The notes under the pieces are model-generated. The model worked only from the letters and a program-made list of their open reading frames with translations, was not told where the DNA came from and ran no database searches. The translations under genes were made by a program, and so were the position numbers. From Ignelater luminosus (lineage: Eukaryota > Arthropoda > Insecta > Coleoptera > Elateridae): a stretch of 64,000 nucleotides of DNA. Where the stretch lies: assembly GCA_011009095.1 (NCBI GenBank), contig VTPC01091258.1, forward strand, positions 62,001 to 126,000, given 5' to 3'. Positions 10,640-23,407 of the stretch are shown piece after piece; position 1 is the stretch's first letter, and each line of letters begins with the position of its first letter.

Positions 10640-13600
10640 CACAATAAAAACTAGTGTTTAAATAGACGTTCTTTTATTAAATGAAACAAACCTACAGAAT
10701 GCATTACAAAGATGATAGCAAGGCTAAGCAAACACAGTACTAGACTTTAGTTATGTCCTGGACTGTTGCGCGGTAGACTAGAACTTACAGAAAAAACGAC
10801 TACTGCTGTATGAATGATGAACATAGCCACAAACTTCAAATGACTTCGCTATAGGTTACGTGCACAACAGTTTCAACATATAAATAATAATTTACTATTT
10901 GTAACAAATGTAAACAATGACGTTATTATTTAATGCAACAATTTGTAATTTGATTTAAAAAAGTACATGGAATATTTAATTACAGCCAACGTTTTTAGGC
11001 TGGACTCGATAATGGTATTTCGGGGATTTCCGAATTTATCCGGCGCGCATTTCGCGGTTCTTAAGAGAATACTGACACTTTACTATTACCATTTCGAAAT
11101 TTCAAAACCACAAACTAACAAGATTCTTAAGATCGCACTGAAAACTTAAAAATGTGAAAAGTAAATGCCATAAAACAAAAATTAAGACATCGAATAAAAC
11201 TGACTTAAATATTTTTCAAAATTGGCTTTAACTAACAAATTACTTGCACAAACCATAAACGTTCACTATGTAATGTCTTTATATAGTTTAATATGGAATG
11301 TGAAAGTAACAAAATGTATTTTCCACACTGAATGATATAGGACATTTAAAACAAAGTCTCAAAAAATACGAACTGCATATATAATACTTTTATGGAAAAC
11401 GTCACTAGCTCTAATAATTTTCAGTTACAAATTTAGAATTTAAAATACAATTTAATTAAAACTTCATTCTGTTTATCTGAAATAAAATTTAAAAAAATGT
11501 TATATTTATAAATCATAGGAGTCACCGATATCGTACAATTTCGGGCAACATGTACTATGTAAATTTGTGTAAAATCAGATTTGTGCCTAAAGTAATGTTA
11601 ATTATCTTATTAAGCAATAATCATTTTTGGTATTCTTTAAATATTAAAATGCTTTTGTTGTTATCTAAATGTCGCGCATTTTATTTCCATAGGGTTACAA
11701 GTTTTCTAACAAATTCCAGCAATTCTCAATACTCATAAGATGAATTCTTACAGACGTAAATGAGTGTATTTAGGTGCATAGGTTTATTTCTTATATTTCA
11801 AATAAGATTCTGTTTGACCAGTTTTCGTCTTGTGTTTAATATATCGCCACCTTTCGAATTTTTAAATTGGTAAAATTGGCAGGTACCTTTCTCTATGTAA
11901 ATTGTATACGTTGATGTCAATGACAATAATAACGTAATTGCTTTTTTATTTTTCTTGTACATCAAGAAATTAAGTACAGCTGACTTGTTTTTGTTGTAGC
12001 ACCTCGACGAATAAATAACTGTGGTTATAATTATTTATGTATGCGCATACATATGTACTTTCTGTTATTAAAAATAAATTCTAAATAAGGGTAATTAGTT
12101 AGTTGCTGCTAATATGAACATACAGAAGTGGTAAAGTTGTTTTAGTTTGTTCTCAATTATTTACAGTAAACACGAAGTGTAATCAATAGTAGGCATCTAT
12201 AGTTAAAATAGAAAACACATTAACATTACCTAAAAGTAAAACAAGTTTTGGTAAATTCAGTAACTTATTCCATTACATTACATTAATTATAATCAAACTA
12301 ATTAGAACCTGTAACTCGCTGTTTTAATTATTGTTGGATTTTCATCATTTTTAAGTAATTTGAACATTTTTGTGGCATTGAGAATGTAAAAATTAATTTC
12401 AAAATATTGTATGGTAAATAACTTGGATGTTTTGATTTAGCCTGTTTTAGCTGAAAAGTTTGAATAATCAAATTATGTAACTGAATATACGGCAACATTG
12501 TAGGTTCTATTACCGACCATTAAAATCCATTACAACGAACACCCAAACACAAAGCAAAATATGATCAACGAATGAATACTATAAAAAGAACTATACATAA
12601 AAGGATTCTAATTCTAACATGTAAAAAATTAGGAAGTTAAAATTCCAAACTAAAATAAAACTATACAAAGAGTCTTGTAATAATAAACGAAGTTTTCAAA
12701 CCATTAGTTAAACATTTTTCATTTCTTTTAACCCGGTGATTGTAGTTATAGTGTGGGCCAAATTTGACTTTATTCACTGTCAGGGTTTTCATCGATTTGC
12801 GAAGTTGTTTCAACGCACTTTTATTTTGAGCATTACGACTACGAGGCTATAACGTAAGAATTTTTACCATAATTATACGTTTCTTTAGTTTTGAATATTT
12901 CCTAAAACTTTTCTAAATTTCACTTTTTACACATAAAATTTCACTTAAATCTATTATATTGTTTTGTGTGTTAGTATTCTTATGTGGCATTGGTATATAC
13001 ATAAAATTAGTCAAATTCGAGACTTTCCAAAGTTTAAGAAATACGACAATATTGTCTAAATTGAGGCAAAGTTGTGTGTTTTAATGGTCAATGACGGTCT
13101 TAGAAAAAACTTTTTTTCGGCTATAACTTTCTTATTATTAGAAAATTCTAGAATCTTTACAGGCGTATGTAGCCCTGTTTTATCTAAATTAATCATACGT
13201 TTTGGGTTTTTAGAGCCAGTCTGTCTTATGCGTGTTGACTTTGAATTTCACAGCTACACAATTTGATGTATAGATTTCAGCAACACACATCAAAAAATGT
13301 CATTTTTACGATAGATTACGTAATTTCTTTGCTATTCTGATTACCAACAGCTTTTTTACAGTGCAATAGTCTAGAACTTTGTACCGATAGACAAACAAAA
13401 TGCGAACCTAACCGTGAACTACATAATTAACGGCGGACAAAGCAACGATTACTAGCAAATGGTATACAGAAAAACGTTAGCATTTTGATACGTCGGTTTT
13501 TTATTTGTTTCATTTTTATGTTTATTTATAGAGTAATTAATTGTTACAAGTTTCTTTGCCTGCTAAAATGTCTCACTGGCGTACTTGCGCTAGCTAAAGA

Positions 13601-16600
13601 TTCTTTGAGGATAATAAATAATAAAATAATAGTCTATTTTATCCAATCTATCAAATGCATGATATAGGACATATCAAACAAAAATAATGGCTTTATGAAG
13701 ATTATCTGGATTAAGACGAATAAAATCCATATGAAATCTGCTTATATTTTTATGTGGAATCCCTGTATTTGGTTCAGTGCTGTATTTATAAAATAATGGA
13801 ATGTAAGTAAATGTATATAGAATTAAGACTGATATAATATTATTATTCACGACCTTATAGGTATATTATTTGATGGGTTTACGGGTTTTAAGTTTTTTTT
13901 TATAAATAAAACAGTTTGTTTATCTTTCAATCTTTATTTATTTATAAACTTCTTCAGGGAGTAGTTCAAACATAGAAACTAATCATAGTTTCTATGTACT
14001 ACTGACTGCCAGAAATGGCTCTTTCCAGTACCCAGTTGCTAATCAGTCGGCATTGGCCTTCGCTCCTTTGGAACGTTGAACATATTCTTTAAACAAAAAG
14101 GAAAATCGTTAAAAGATTGCCAATAATATTTGTATTGGATAGATTAGCTCCGAAATGTGCATATACTTTGGTCTTTTTAATATCCATCATCCTTTTTTTA
14201 CTCTAGATAATTCAAATAGAACTGCAGTAAAACCTCTTTTAACTCAGAATATGTAAGGTCAACAGGCGCATCAAGAAATTAATTATTGTATTTCTAAGAG
14301 TGAACAGAATTGCATTGTTATATCAAAAAGAGCATTTTGGTGTGTTACACTTTGTAATATTATTTGGTGTAAGATTCATGAAGGCGCAAAAATCTGTAGT
14401 TGTCTCAGGGCACTAAATTCTGAGACCGGGCCTGTTGGAGCTGAGATTAATTCGTTTAGTAAATATCATGCATGCTAAAAATCTCACCAGGTGCTTTTTT
14501 GTATTGTTACGGTTACAGTTACTGTCTTGGAAAACTTTTTATATCCTATACACTTTAAAAGTTTATTGCAACAAACATTGATGTTCTTGACAGATAAGCC
14601 ATAAATAAAAATTTATTTATAAATACGATATCTAAATAAAACTTGAAGCAATTTAGTAATATTTAAATTTGTCTCTGACTCTGTCAATCAACTTAACAAT
14701 TTGTTGCATTACTTACTCGTTTTTTAATTTGGTCGCACGATATTATTTCGATTACTTTTTGTTGTTTCATTCATTTTTCATTTGTCTTTTTTTTTGCTTT
14801 GTCTACTCATAGCATCTTTATGTATCTAATTTCCATTATTTTGTATCAACTAAATAAAATAAACGAGAGAGGTAAAAGCTCCATTACGTATGGATGACAA
14901 AGTTTAATACATTTATTTTCATTTAATTTTTTATTCATTTTGTTTCTTTTATTTGTTTTGTCTACTTATAGTATTTAATATATACGTTTCATGTTAAACC
15001 TACTTAATCATAAACAATTTTTACATTTTATTAGAAAATTTTTTTATAATGGTACAAAAGTTTAACACTACGAGCTATTATAATGTCACGTATTATTATA
15101 GTTAGTTAATTACTCTTAGATGCTTTTAATACTACTTACTTATACATTTTTGCTAAAGTTGCTACTTGTTTTACATGATTCTTTTCAACGAACACATGAA
15201 ATCATGTTTTCTTGTTAAGTTAATGCTAATGCAATAACAACTGTTTAAAATCATTTTATTTGAAACAAAGAAAGTCATGTGATAAACATGAACTTATAAA
15301 TATAAGTACAATGTATAAAAAGTAGCTTTTTAGTTCATTTGCTGATTTTGTTAATGTCGTAGTTGTTCCAAATTTCGAAGTGTATTCAATAAATTATTAT
15401 ATTGTTTAAATTGAGTTTAAATTTTTTGCGGGAAGGAAAAAGAAATTGCATCAGGTAATAGGAAAAAATTTGTATTTGTGTTATAATATAAAACAAAATC
15501 TTGTGACGTCATTACTTTAAACTTATAATTATAAAAGATAAAACTTATTTTTTCATTACAACTGGTAAAGCTTATTGTGCCATTTAAGAACCTACAGGGC
15601 TGTAGCTAGGGGGGCGTCAAATCCGTCTCCCAAAATTCTAATTAATTGTTGTTTTAATAACTGCATTATTTTTCCATCAGACATATTGTACATTGACGCG
15701 AGTAAATAATACCAGTTTTTTAAGTAGCATACATTTTGTTTGATGTCTGATTTTCAGGATAGTCTTTCGATCGGAGCTGTTAATATGTACTTGCGATTTA
15801 CATAGATGAAGCATCGATTTCAGGATTTTTTGTTATTGAGGTATTCATCGTGCTAGTCTAAATTAAAATCAAATATTATATCAAATTAACTTCTTAAAAT
15901 TGACGGTCCACGGTACATCTGAGAACGTTTTAAATTCAGTTCGCTACTACACTTCACAACATCGATTTCAGTCGGCATTTTTCCTACTCTAATGGTAACG
16001 ATAAAAGACAACATGTAAGTGCTACCTTCCATTTACGTCTAAAACGTATTGCAGTTAACACCCACAAGGAAGTTTGAGCTATAATAACTAGCTGGGTATT
16101 GTTGGATATTACGTCTAAAATATTGGTCTGAACTTTTATTTATCTATTATTGTTCTCTCAAATATCTCTGAATATATTATATTAAAGGTAGCTTTGTTTC
16201 AAGGTACATCTCATTGCTTTTGTTGTGCTCAGTACAATTCTATGCTTTTGTGTATAAATAACACAGAATTTAGCCTTCATAAGTAGGGATTAAAATTAAT
16301 TAAATACCTAAACATTACGACCGATGTTGTGAAGTGTTATGACCCTATAAATTTGAATATTTATGTATATAAATAAAATAGAGTAAAATTAAATTCACTT
16401 CTATCTGATAATACTTCCATAACTTCATTAATACAGAAACGTGATTCCATAACGGATAACTTCCGCACTACCAAATTAGGGTATATTATAGCGTTTGGTT
16501 TTAATGTCGTGTTTTCGTGTTTAGTTCCTAATTATTGTTTCGTGATGTAACAGTCAGTATGAATGACAGCTACGATAAAAGTGAATTAGAGTAATTTAAC

Positions 16601-18540
16601 GTTTTCTTTACTATCGAAAAATTTGTGTGCAATGAACTTGCAAATTTTCATACTGCACTTCCGCCATGCCTGGTTTTTAATAATTTTTATCGAAATTAAA
16701 GAACAAGCGTTGTACAAAATATTAATGATTAAAGGTGTGCTAATGAATATCATTTTGTATTTAATTAAGTTATTTAGGCTATATTTTCTATATTTTTCTA
16801 CCAAAAATTCATTTTTTTTTATCTAGAAATGTTGTATAACCTCTTAACGGGCTAGTTTCATGCGCTTAAAAACGGATGGAAATTATGGGGAGGTTTAATA
16901 ATACATTGTGTCAAATTCGTAACATTGTTAATAATGATTATCGTAACAATGTGAGGCATACCTTGTAAAATAAAATAGCTGGGTACTTTGTTTTCGTTAA
17001 GGTAAGGTAGGACAGGTTTGGCAATCGCTAGATAACATCTAATTAAGTAATTACATCAAATTGAGACATTATAAAATTGCATATGTGTACATTATAATCT
17101 TCACAATAACAATGTTGTCGGTAAAGTAGGACTGCTGCTAAGGACCGAGAAAGATTTTCAGTGCGTCGCGTCTTAGGTAAATTCAGGTCTGGGTAAATTA
17201 GTACCTTTTAATAGATTTCTTGGAATTTAAAACACGTGCAGATGATATAAACATTATATTTTATTCATTACCTATTTAGTATTTCATTAATTGTTAGTAC
17301 ATCATTTTTAAAAATATTTAGTTTTTCTGTAATTTATGTTTTACTTCTAATTACGGCATCTGGTGTTGATATTTCTGATTAATAACGTAACGAACAAGAT
17401 ATTCATATTGAGAGTCTTGTCTCACTTAAAATACCAAAATCTAAGTCAAGATAAGGGTTTAGGAGTTTAGGTCTTTTAGGATATTCACTGTATGCGAGAA
17501 GGTATACACTTCATTTGTATACATACTGTTTTCCACTTTATACATCCATTCGATAGGCTGTTATTCGATATTTTACGTTAAGGTGCCCAATTTGCTTCAC
17601 CTTACCTTACATACAAAGATCCTTAGAATGGGGTTAATTTCATTCTTATAAGAAGATCAAACTCGTGATTTTCTTGATAAATTATTTATTCTACATTACA
17701 GGACATTTTATCAAGAACAACATATTTTCAAATTATTTCATAAGCTGCTATACTTTTTAAAGAATCGTTTCTTGTAAAACGCCGTTGAAGAAATTTACAT
17801 ATTTTAACACTTACTTATGTAAATTACAATAACAAGCTTTGCAGCTCACGTACACTTTTCGAGATTAATGCATCGCGTTTGTGAACTATTGGATGTTGCA
17901 TTAGTCCTCTGAATATTTCCATTTGTTTGCACTTTTTAACATGATTTATAGTAGTAACATCATACAAGTTACCGTAGGTTATTTTAAAAATTGTTAGAAA
18001 ACGAAAAAGAATATTCAGTAAAGAACATCGAAACTAATGTTACGGCTGTTGCCATCATATCAGCAAAGACGTTCAATAAATTATGGACTCCTTTGTACTT
18101 ATAATTATATTGAAGTTAGAAACAATTCAAACTAATAATAATTATATTTTATTTATTTCGTTGACAACCTGGTTTTGAGGAGTGCGTTAGTAACAACTAC
18201 AAAAAAAAGTTACATACTAAAATCTTCAATAAAAGGTACATTACATGAACATTCACATTTACAATAGAATAAATTTAGTTAGTATGGTGTTACTTTCGAG
18301 GCGCAGCGGTCCTTGCAGCGTAGAGTGATTAATAAGTAAACCAATTCAAAACCTTTTGTTCTTTTCAAACGCTATCCGATGACCTTCAACTAACAGTTAG
18401 GTGATAATACGAATGTGTTCGAACAGATGTCGCTACTTTTACTCATTTAGAGTGCATGTGCTACCGTTTTCACATCGTTATAGAAACACAAACATCCTCT
18501 CACATCAACGTTTCGTCACAGAATCCTGTGGTTTTGTTTC
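10640..18540. other. Long AT-rich stretch with no recognised gene
   Basis: Very AT-rich sequence without a recognised coding region on either strand; the longest frames are about 60-72 codons and look like chance. Features noted inside it are the stem-loop at 13,970-13,997 and a possible repeat terminus, CAGGGCTGTAGCTAGGGGGG, at about 15,595. Confidence 0.5.
13970..13997. repeat. Perfect 12-bp palindromic stem-loop
   Basis: ACATAGAAACTA (13,970-13,981) and its exact reverse complement TAGTTTCTATGT (13,986-13,997) are separated by four bases, ATCA. It lies in AT-rich DNA with no gene nearby. It could be the centre of an old inverted repeat. Confidence 0.65.
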
Positions 18541-18906
18541 GGAGCTAGTCGGGTTACATGTTCTACCAAGTGAGTAGGGTCAGGTGTACTACGGAATTGA
18601 GGTATCCAGAGAGGGTTTGGGGAAATGCCATGGAATGTTTCGGACAGGATGAACCTCTCTGCGTGATACAGTCATTCCCGGCCGGTGAGGCACTTACCAA
18701 CAGCGACATGTCGCTCTACGAACAGTGACGATGCCGGACAAGTGACGTTCGTAGCTCTCCCGAAGCCGGCCAACTTTATTGATAGCGACGTCAGTCGGAC
18801 TACGAAGAAGGACTTGGACAGGGAAAAGTTAGAAACGGGGTACCTGGTAGCCTATTGGACTTACCAAGCACTGCATTACACCCTAAAAATACTTTTCTGT
18901 TGGTGA
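18540..18906. other. GC-richer island of unknown origin
   Basis: About 370 bases clearly richer in GC than the 8 kb on either side. A plus-strand frame of 73 codons (18,685-18,906) is open across most of it but resembles no family I know. The sharp compositional contrast suggests foreign or selected sequence: an exon, an LTR or another repeat. No repeat edges were found. Confidence 0.4.
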
Positions 18907-19179
18907 AACTTGTTTATACTAAATGATGCTGAGTACACTGTCTTTTCTGGAGGTGGGCGCCAACATTTATACCGGCAGTTTCCCCACACGCTGAAGAATT
19001 TGTTTGCATCTTAGCAACAACACCGAATTAAATTTAATTATTAATTAATTTTTAATTCAGTTTCTATAAACTGATCCTAAATACCTATCATATCTAACGG
19101 CGCATTAAATAAATACTAAAGCTAGAATATTTCTCGTAACTTCGGTACACACATTACATTAAAACTATAATAATTAATA

Positions 19180-19350
19180 TTATTTGTCAATTAAACGTTT
19201 CTTTAGTGATAGCTTAAATCTAATACCACATAGGTGTTTTATTTTCGAAGGTACTTTATTATAAACGGCGATCGCTGCATACGCTGGAGCTTTTTCATAT
19301 ATCATTGTATTGTGTGCAGGAAGTCGTAACAAAGATTTTCTATACGAGTT
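19180..19350 (-). pseudogene. C-terminus of a non-LTR retrotransposon polyprotein
   Basis: A clean minus-strand frame of about 55 codons ends in TAA at 19,182-19,180. It contains EKAPAYAAIAVYNKVPSKIK, which fits the conserved end of many CR1/Jockey-type ORF2 proteins (a K(S/A)PxYAGxxxYNxLPxxIK block followed by FKxxLKxxL). It is the best-preserved piece of the element. Confidence 0.65.
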
Positions 19351-20479
19351 TCATACGTACGAGGGTTCTTAGTTTTTTACTATTTTATAGTTGCGTTTTA
19401 CGGCAAAGTTACATTTTAACATATAAATACATGATAGGGTGAAGAGGTTTTTCGGCTGGTTGTTGCTCTCCCTTCACTAACTAATGAAGCTTCTTTAAAG
19501 ACTCGGTTTCTACAACCTTTATTTTACCTAAACCTACATGGTGAAGTCTTACGAAAGCTATAGCAGAAATAGCACTTGTGGGTCGACTGGTAATTTTGGA
19601 GCTAGTAAATTAACTTGTAATGTGAAATATTTGTACCTACCTTAAGTACTATTATGCTTAACATGCTATGAATTTGATACGTCTTAACATTGTCTAGTAC
19701 GAGAATACTGACATTAAGTTGTAATCTATCCTTCCATAAGCAAATTTTAAAATCTTATGACACAAATCAAAAACATAGGTATTATTAAAACTTCAATTTA
19801 ACCTATAATTGTTCTAAAGTGAAGTGCATTTTGGAAAAATATTAAATAAACTTATAGAGAGGCATTAAATATTTTGTTTGTAAAGCATTCTACATTACAA
19901 TAAGTAAATTCTATAGAGGTATTACTCTGATTAATCTATAAACTTGTATCAATAATATTATTGTGTGAATAGCTTCCAACTACGAACAATATATAAAATT
20001 CAACTAGTAGTCTCGCCTCAAATAATTTATAGTTTGAATTTCTACTTAATGTAAATTATATTACAGTACTCCACAGAAATCACAATGCGAAAATTGACAG
20101 GTACTATGGTACTTCTACAAATACGTATAAAGTGTCATTCAGTTGCGCTATTGCCAAACGTCCTCTTGCAATTCGTTTTTATCAGTCGTTAGGTCTATCA
20201 CTATCCCACTAAAGCGTAATTAGTTAAAAACGGCCTAATGACGGGTTTAGAGGCGGCTGCAGAAGTTGTCTTAACGTCGTCTTAAAATGTATCTTTCCAT
20301 GGCTGTGTTTGATGCAGATTGAAAATTAATGAAATAATCCATTTTTGCATAATGAATACTCAATTGATATTTGTTATTCTTCTCCATACGGTGGTATTAT
20401 AGGAAATCAACAAGTAGAAAGTGCAAAATAGACTTATAATAAATAAATTTAATATGTAGTGCATAAAAGGAATCGCTTA

Positions 20480-21620
20480 GCTTCTTGCAGACACCAGCTA
20501 TTTGACTTGACCGGGATAAGTCGCTATCTACCATTATGTCTAGAAACTATATTTCAGTGGTGTGGTGGGACGATTCTTTATTGAATATTAATACATTTGT
20601 TGTCCTCGTTTACCACGAGACAATTCTCATTACACCAACCGTACATTGCCGCGGTGATTTTCTCTCTTTGTATTTTAATTGCTTACTATTTATCTATGCC
20701 TTCCTCAATGTATCTAGACAAATCAGACATAAATGTAATAAAAATTATCAGGCGCGATACCAACCTCTGGGTATCTCCGTAATGAAACTTTTGTTTTTCT
20801 GATAATGCTTCGCCCGCTCTCACGACAAATTTTCTACCTTTCAAGAAAAATATTATCAATAATCTTGAAAGGGTTTCATGGGCTTCTATGTGCTCTAATC
20901 TAACGAGTTGTCATTTTGCTTTCTGTCCTTACTTGTCAGTGCTGAATTGAAGAAGGCATTGATGGGCGTTTTGGTTGAACGATTTTGGCTACACCCATGT
21001 TGGGAATCTGGCAATAAGGCAGACAGAAAACCAACTAACCGCTTGAAAATTACATTTTCTATTACACTAGAAAATACGCTGATTAGATTTATAGGGCGAT
21101 AATTTTCGATTTTGCTACTATCATCTTTATCTTGGAACAGCAGTCGCTGTCATCAACGTAAGGGCTTCTGGAACTGCGTTCTGTTCCAGAATTCTAATAT
21201 CATTGTATAGACACAAATATGCACTATTGCGTGTATGATGTTTTTTAAATTCAAACTGATACGGTATGGCAACCTGTCGAATTTTATTTGGTAATTGCGT
21301 AACAGTATTTATTTCATTATCTCCGTTGGTTGATTAAACTGAAAAATTGTCTTGTTTACTATTTCACTACCACGAAATTCGCAACATTGATTTGCTATTA
21401 AGTGGAAGTCTTTAATTGCGTCAGTTTCTTCATTTTCAGTTTTTAAAATACGACGTTGAGAGTTCACGATTTTCCACACTTCCTTAGGTTTGTTTGGTGT
21501 TTTGGTAATTTGTCGGGAAATGTGTTCCTTCTTTGCATGATCATTTTCCTGTAGTTTCTTTTCTTCACCTGATGTTTATCTCGTGCGTCGCACAATTTGA
21601 ATTGTTTCTAGTACAGCTAT
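20480..21620 (-). pseudogene. Reverse transcriptase of the non-LTR element
   Basis: KIENYRPINLISVFSSVIEN at about 21,110-21,050 is the classic non-LTR RT entry motif (NYRPISLLPxxSKIxE). Then FKRLVGFLSALLPDSQHG and NRSTKTPINAFFN follow, as in the xSQHGFRxxRSTxTAI block. At about 20,790-20,730 a degenerate PEVGIAPDNFYYIYV with DLSRYIEE corresponds to the GVPQGSxLGPLLFxIYINDL region. Upstream, NYRKMIMQRRN and a following stretch represent the linker between endonuclease and RT. The catalytic YADD box was not found intact. Confidence 0.65.
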
Positions 21621-21899
21621 TTAATTTCTTTACTGGCTTGGCATATTCCCTCATTAACCTATGGTTTTTTAATTGAACTTCTTCAACTTATGTAAATACA
21701 CTGACGAAATATTCGGAAATTCGATCAATAGTATTATAAGCAGTTATCTCACTCTAGTCATGTAGACGCAGTAGTTGTTTAAAAGTGTTTAAAATAGCCT
21801 CAACGATTTCTTTTTATCTAATGGTTTTTTTAGTTTACTAATTGTACGGGAATTAAATTCCTTAGCTGAATAGTCTGCTAAATTATAGTTTCTTACCCT

Positions 21900-22480
21900 A
21901 ATAGTATGAGTATTGGAGTACCTGGTACAATATATTTAATTTATTTACAATGTCGTAAGAATGAAACACGTTAATCAGTACTTAGTTTATACTACTGATT
22001 GATTTATACTACTACTTTTGAATTTTAAATTCTCGTTTAGGATGGTATTCTCAGCATGTTTTGTAAATTTCAGTAATATGTTGTAAAAATACTATTTAGG
22101 AAAATGATAAAGTTGCCGTCAAAGGGCTTATATATGGTGACAATTGCAATTCTTTTGTGCTTGCTGGGCTCTATTTCAATGAAGTCTTCTAAGATATCAA
22201 GCTTCTAGGTAGACAACGTGTTTTTGTACCAAATGGCTGTTCCGCCGTGTAATCTTGTTGATTTGCAGTATTTCGCGAAGCGGTAACACCTTTCAAAATC
22301 CATATCGTTTATGCTGTCAGTATTACACCAATACCAACTAGCACATGAAAATGTCAATTTTTTCAAGTTAAAACATCTCAATCACTTATTTTATTGATAA
22401 CCGATTACACATTACCATGTACTATTTTTAAACTCGCATTTGTAGACAAGTTACTGGCGACCTCGACTTGTGGTGTTTGG
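21900..22480 (-). pseudogene. Apurinic-like endonuclease domain of the non-LTR element
   Basis: The minus strand gives NTDSINDMDFERCYRFAKYC followed by LHGGTAIWYKN (about 22,320-22,230) and then IAIVTIYKPFDGNFIIFLNS (about 22,150-22,090). These match the HGGxAIxxK and YRPPxGNxxxFL segments of non-LTR endonucleases. Upstream KIVHGNV (about 22,440) is the entry segment. The downstream DFN box is not readable. The enzyme would nick target DNA to prime reverse transcription; this copy is dead. Confidence 0.6.
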
Positions 22481-22699
22481 CATTTTTGAGTTTGTAGCAA
22501 AACCGTCGCATGCAAGCATGTCCATGCCACATCGTACTGTAAAAAAGGATAGTCAAATTAGCAATGTGTATGATTAGTAAAAGCACAGCTATACGGAGAT
22601 CTTGACCAATCAGATTATCATTTTAACAAGGTAATTGGGTATTTGACTAGTCAGATATAATTCATTGCCAAAATGACAACTTTAGTAGCCAAATTAACA

Positions 22700-23407
22700 A
22701 TTAAATTGGTCAAGTTAACAATCTAGTATGGCTAAGCGTATTTTAAACATACCTTTTTACAGTGTGGTACGATTCATTACAGCATCCAGATCACTATTAG
22801 CTACAGCTTTAAAAGAAGAATATATTTCCGGCCTTTTGGGTAATGATAAATTTTCACTTTCGGTATCCGGAGTTAATCACGATGTGTAAGTCTATCAATT
22901 TTGGTACATCTTTAACACTCAACTTGTCTTTATTGTTAGTGCCAACAATAGCAGCTCTTTTCTTAGGCTCAGCTTTTACTTCTTTTCATTCAATAATCGG
23001 TCAATAAACTTAGAATGTGTCAGGTCAGACGACTCTATTGGAATGTAGGGGCATATTGAGATGTTTTTCTGCCTGTTTGTAAATTCTTATCTTTCAAGTG
23101 CATTAAAATTAGTGAGATACTTGTGATACCTTTTGTAAAGGTATAGATCCATACTATACGGCTGACGGTAGCAAGCGACCGACTGTTCACAGTCGAGTAG
23201 TTGCTGTAAAAGTTCTGATTGGTAGAGGACATGTTTAAAAGTTATTCTGACAACTATTTGGCAATTATCGTTATTATTATCATTATATTCCCCTGCTATA
23301 TCATTTTGTACAAGTGAAATTAATTTTTCTCCATTAATTCTAATATTTAGAACTACACTTACTACGTACACAACAAGCAACGGCTGAACGACAATTGTTG
23401 TTTGCAC
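22700..23407 (-). pseudogene. ORF1 fragment of the non-LTR element
   Basis: On the minus strand KKRAAIVGTNNKDKL and DVPKLIDLHIV (about 22,970-22,880), then PDTESENL and YSSFKAVANSDLDAVMN (about 22,865-22,770), resemble the C-terminal, RRM-like part of non-LTR ORF1 proteins (xGTx...LHVxRLxPDTxxExL...SSFKVxV). A 106-codon open frame just upstream (23,087-23,407) could be the N-terminal part, but shows no recognised motif. ORF1 proteins bind the element RNA. Confidence 0.5.

Larger units (their letters stand above)
19180..23000 (-). mobile_element. Long degenerate APE-type non-LTR retrotransposon (CR1/L2/Jockey-like)
   Basis: Read on the minus strand it shows an ORF1 C-terminal fragment (about 22,975-22,700), an apurinic-like endonuclease (about 22,470-21,900), the endonuclease-RT linker (about 21,620-21,150), RT fingers and palm (about 21,110-20,480), and an RT-downstream C-terminus ending in a natural stop at 19,180. 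The order and roughly 4 kb length fit one element. The segment 19,560-20,450 is too decayed to read, so two elements are possible. A 5' end near 23.4-23.6 kb is suggested by a less AT-rich leader but not shown. Frameshifts and stops occur throughout. Confidence 0.65.

Noticed and set aside
15595-15616. CAGGGCTGTAGCTAGGGGGG as a hAT-like terminus
   Set aside because: No partner end and no 8-bp duplication could be found.
17002-17610. Short inverted repeat AAGGTAAGGT / ACCTTACCTT about 600 bp apart
   Set aside because: Only ten bases match and similarity does not extend; chance is likely.
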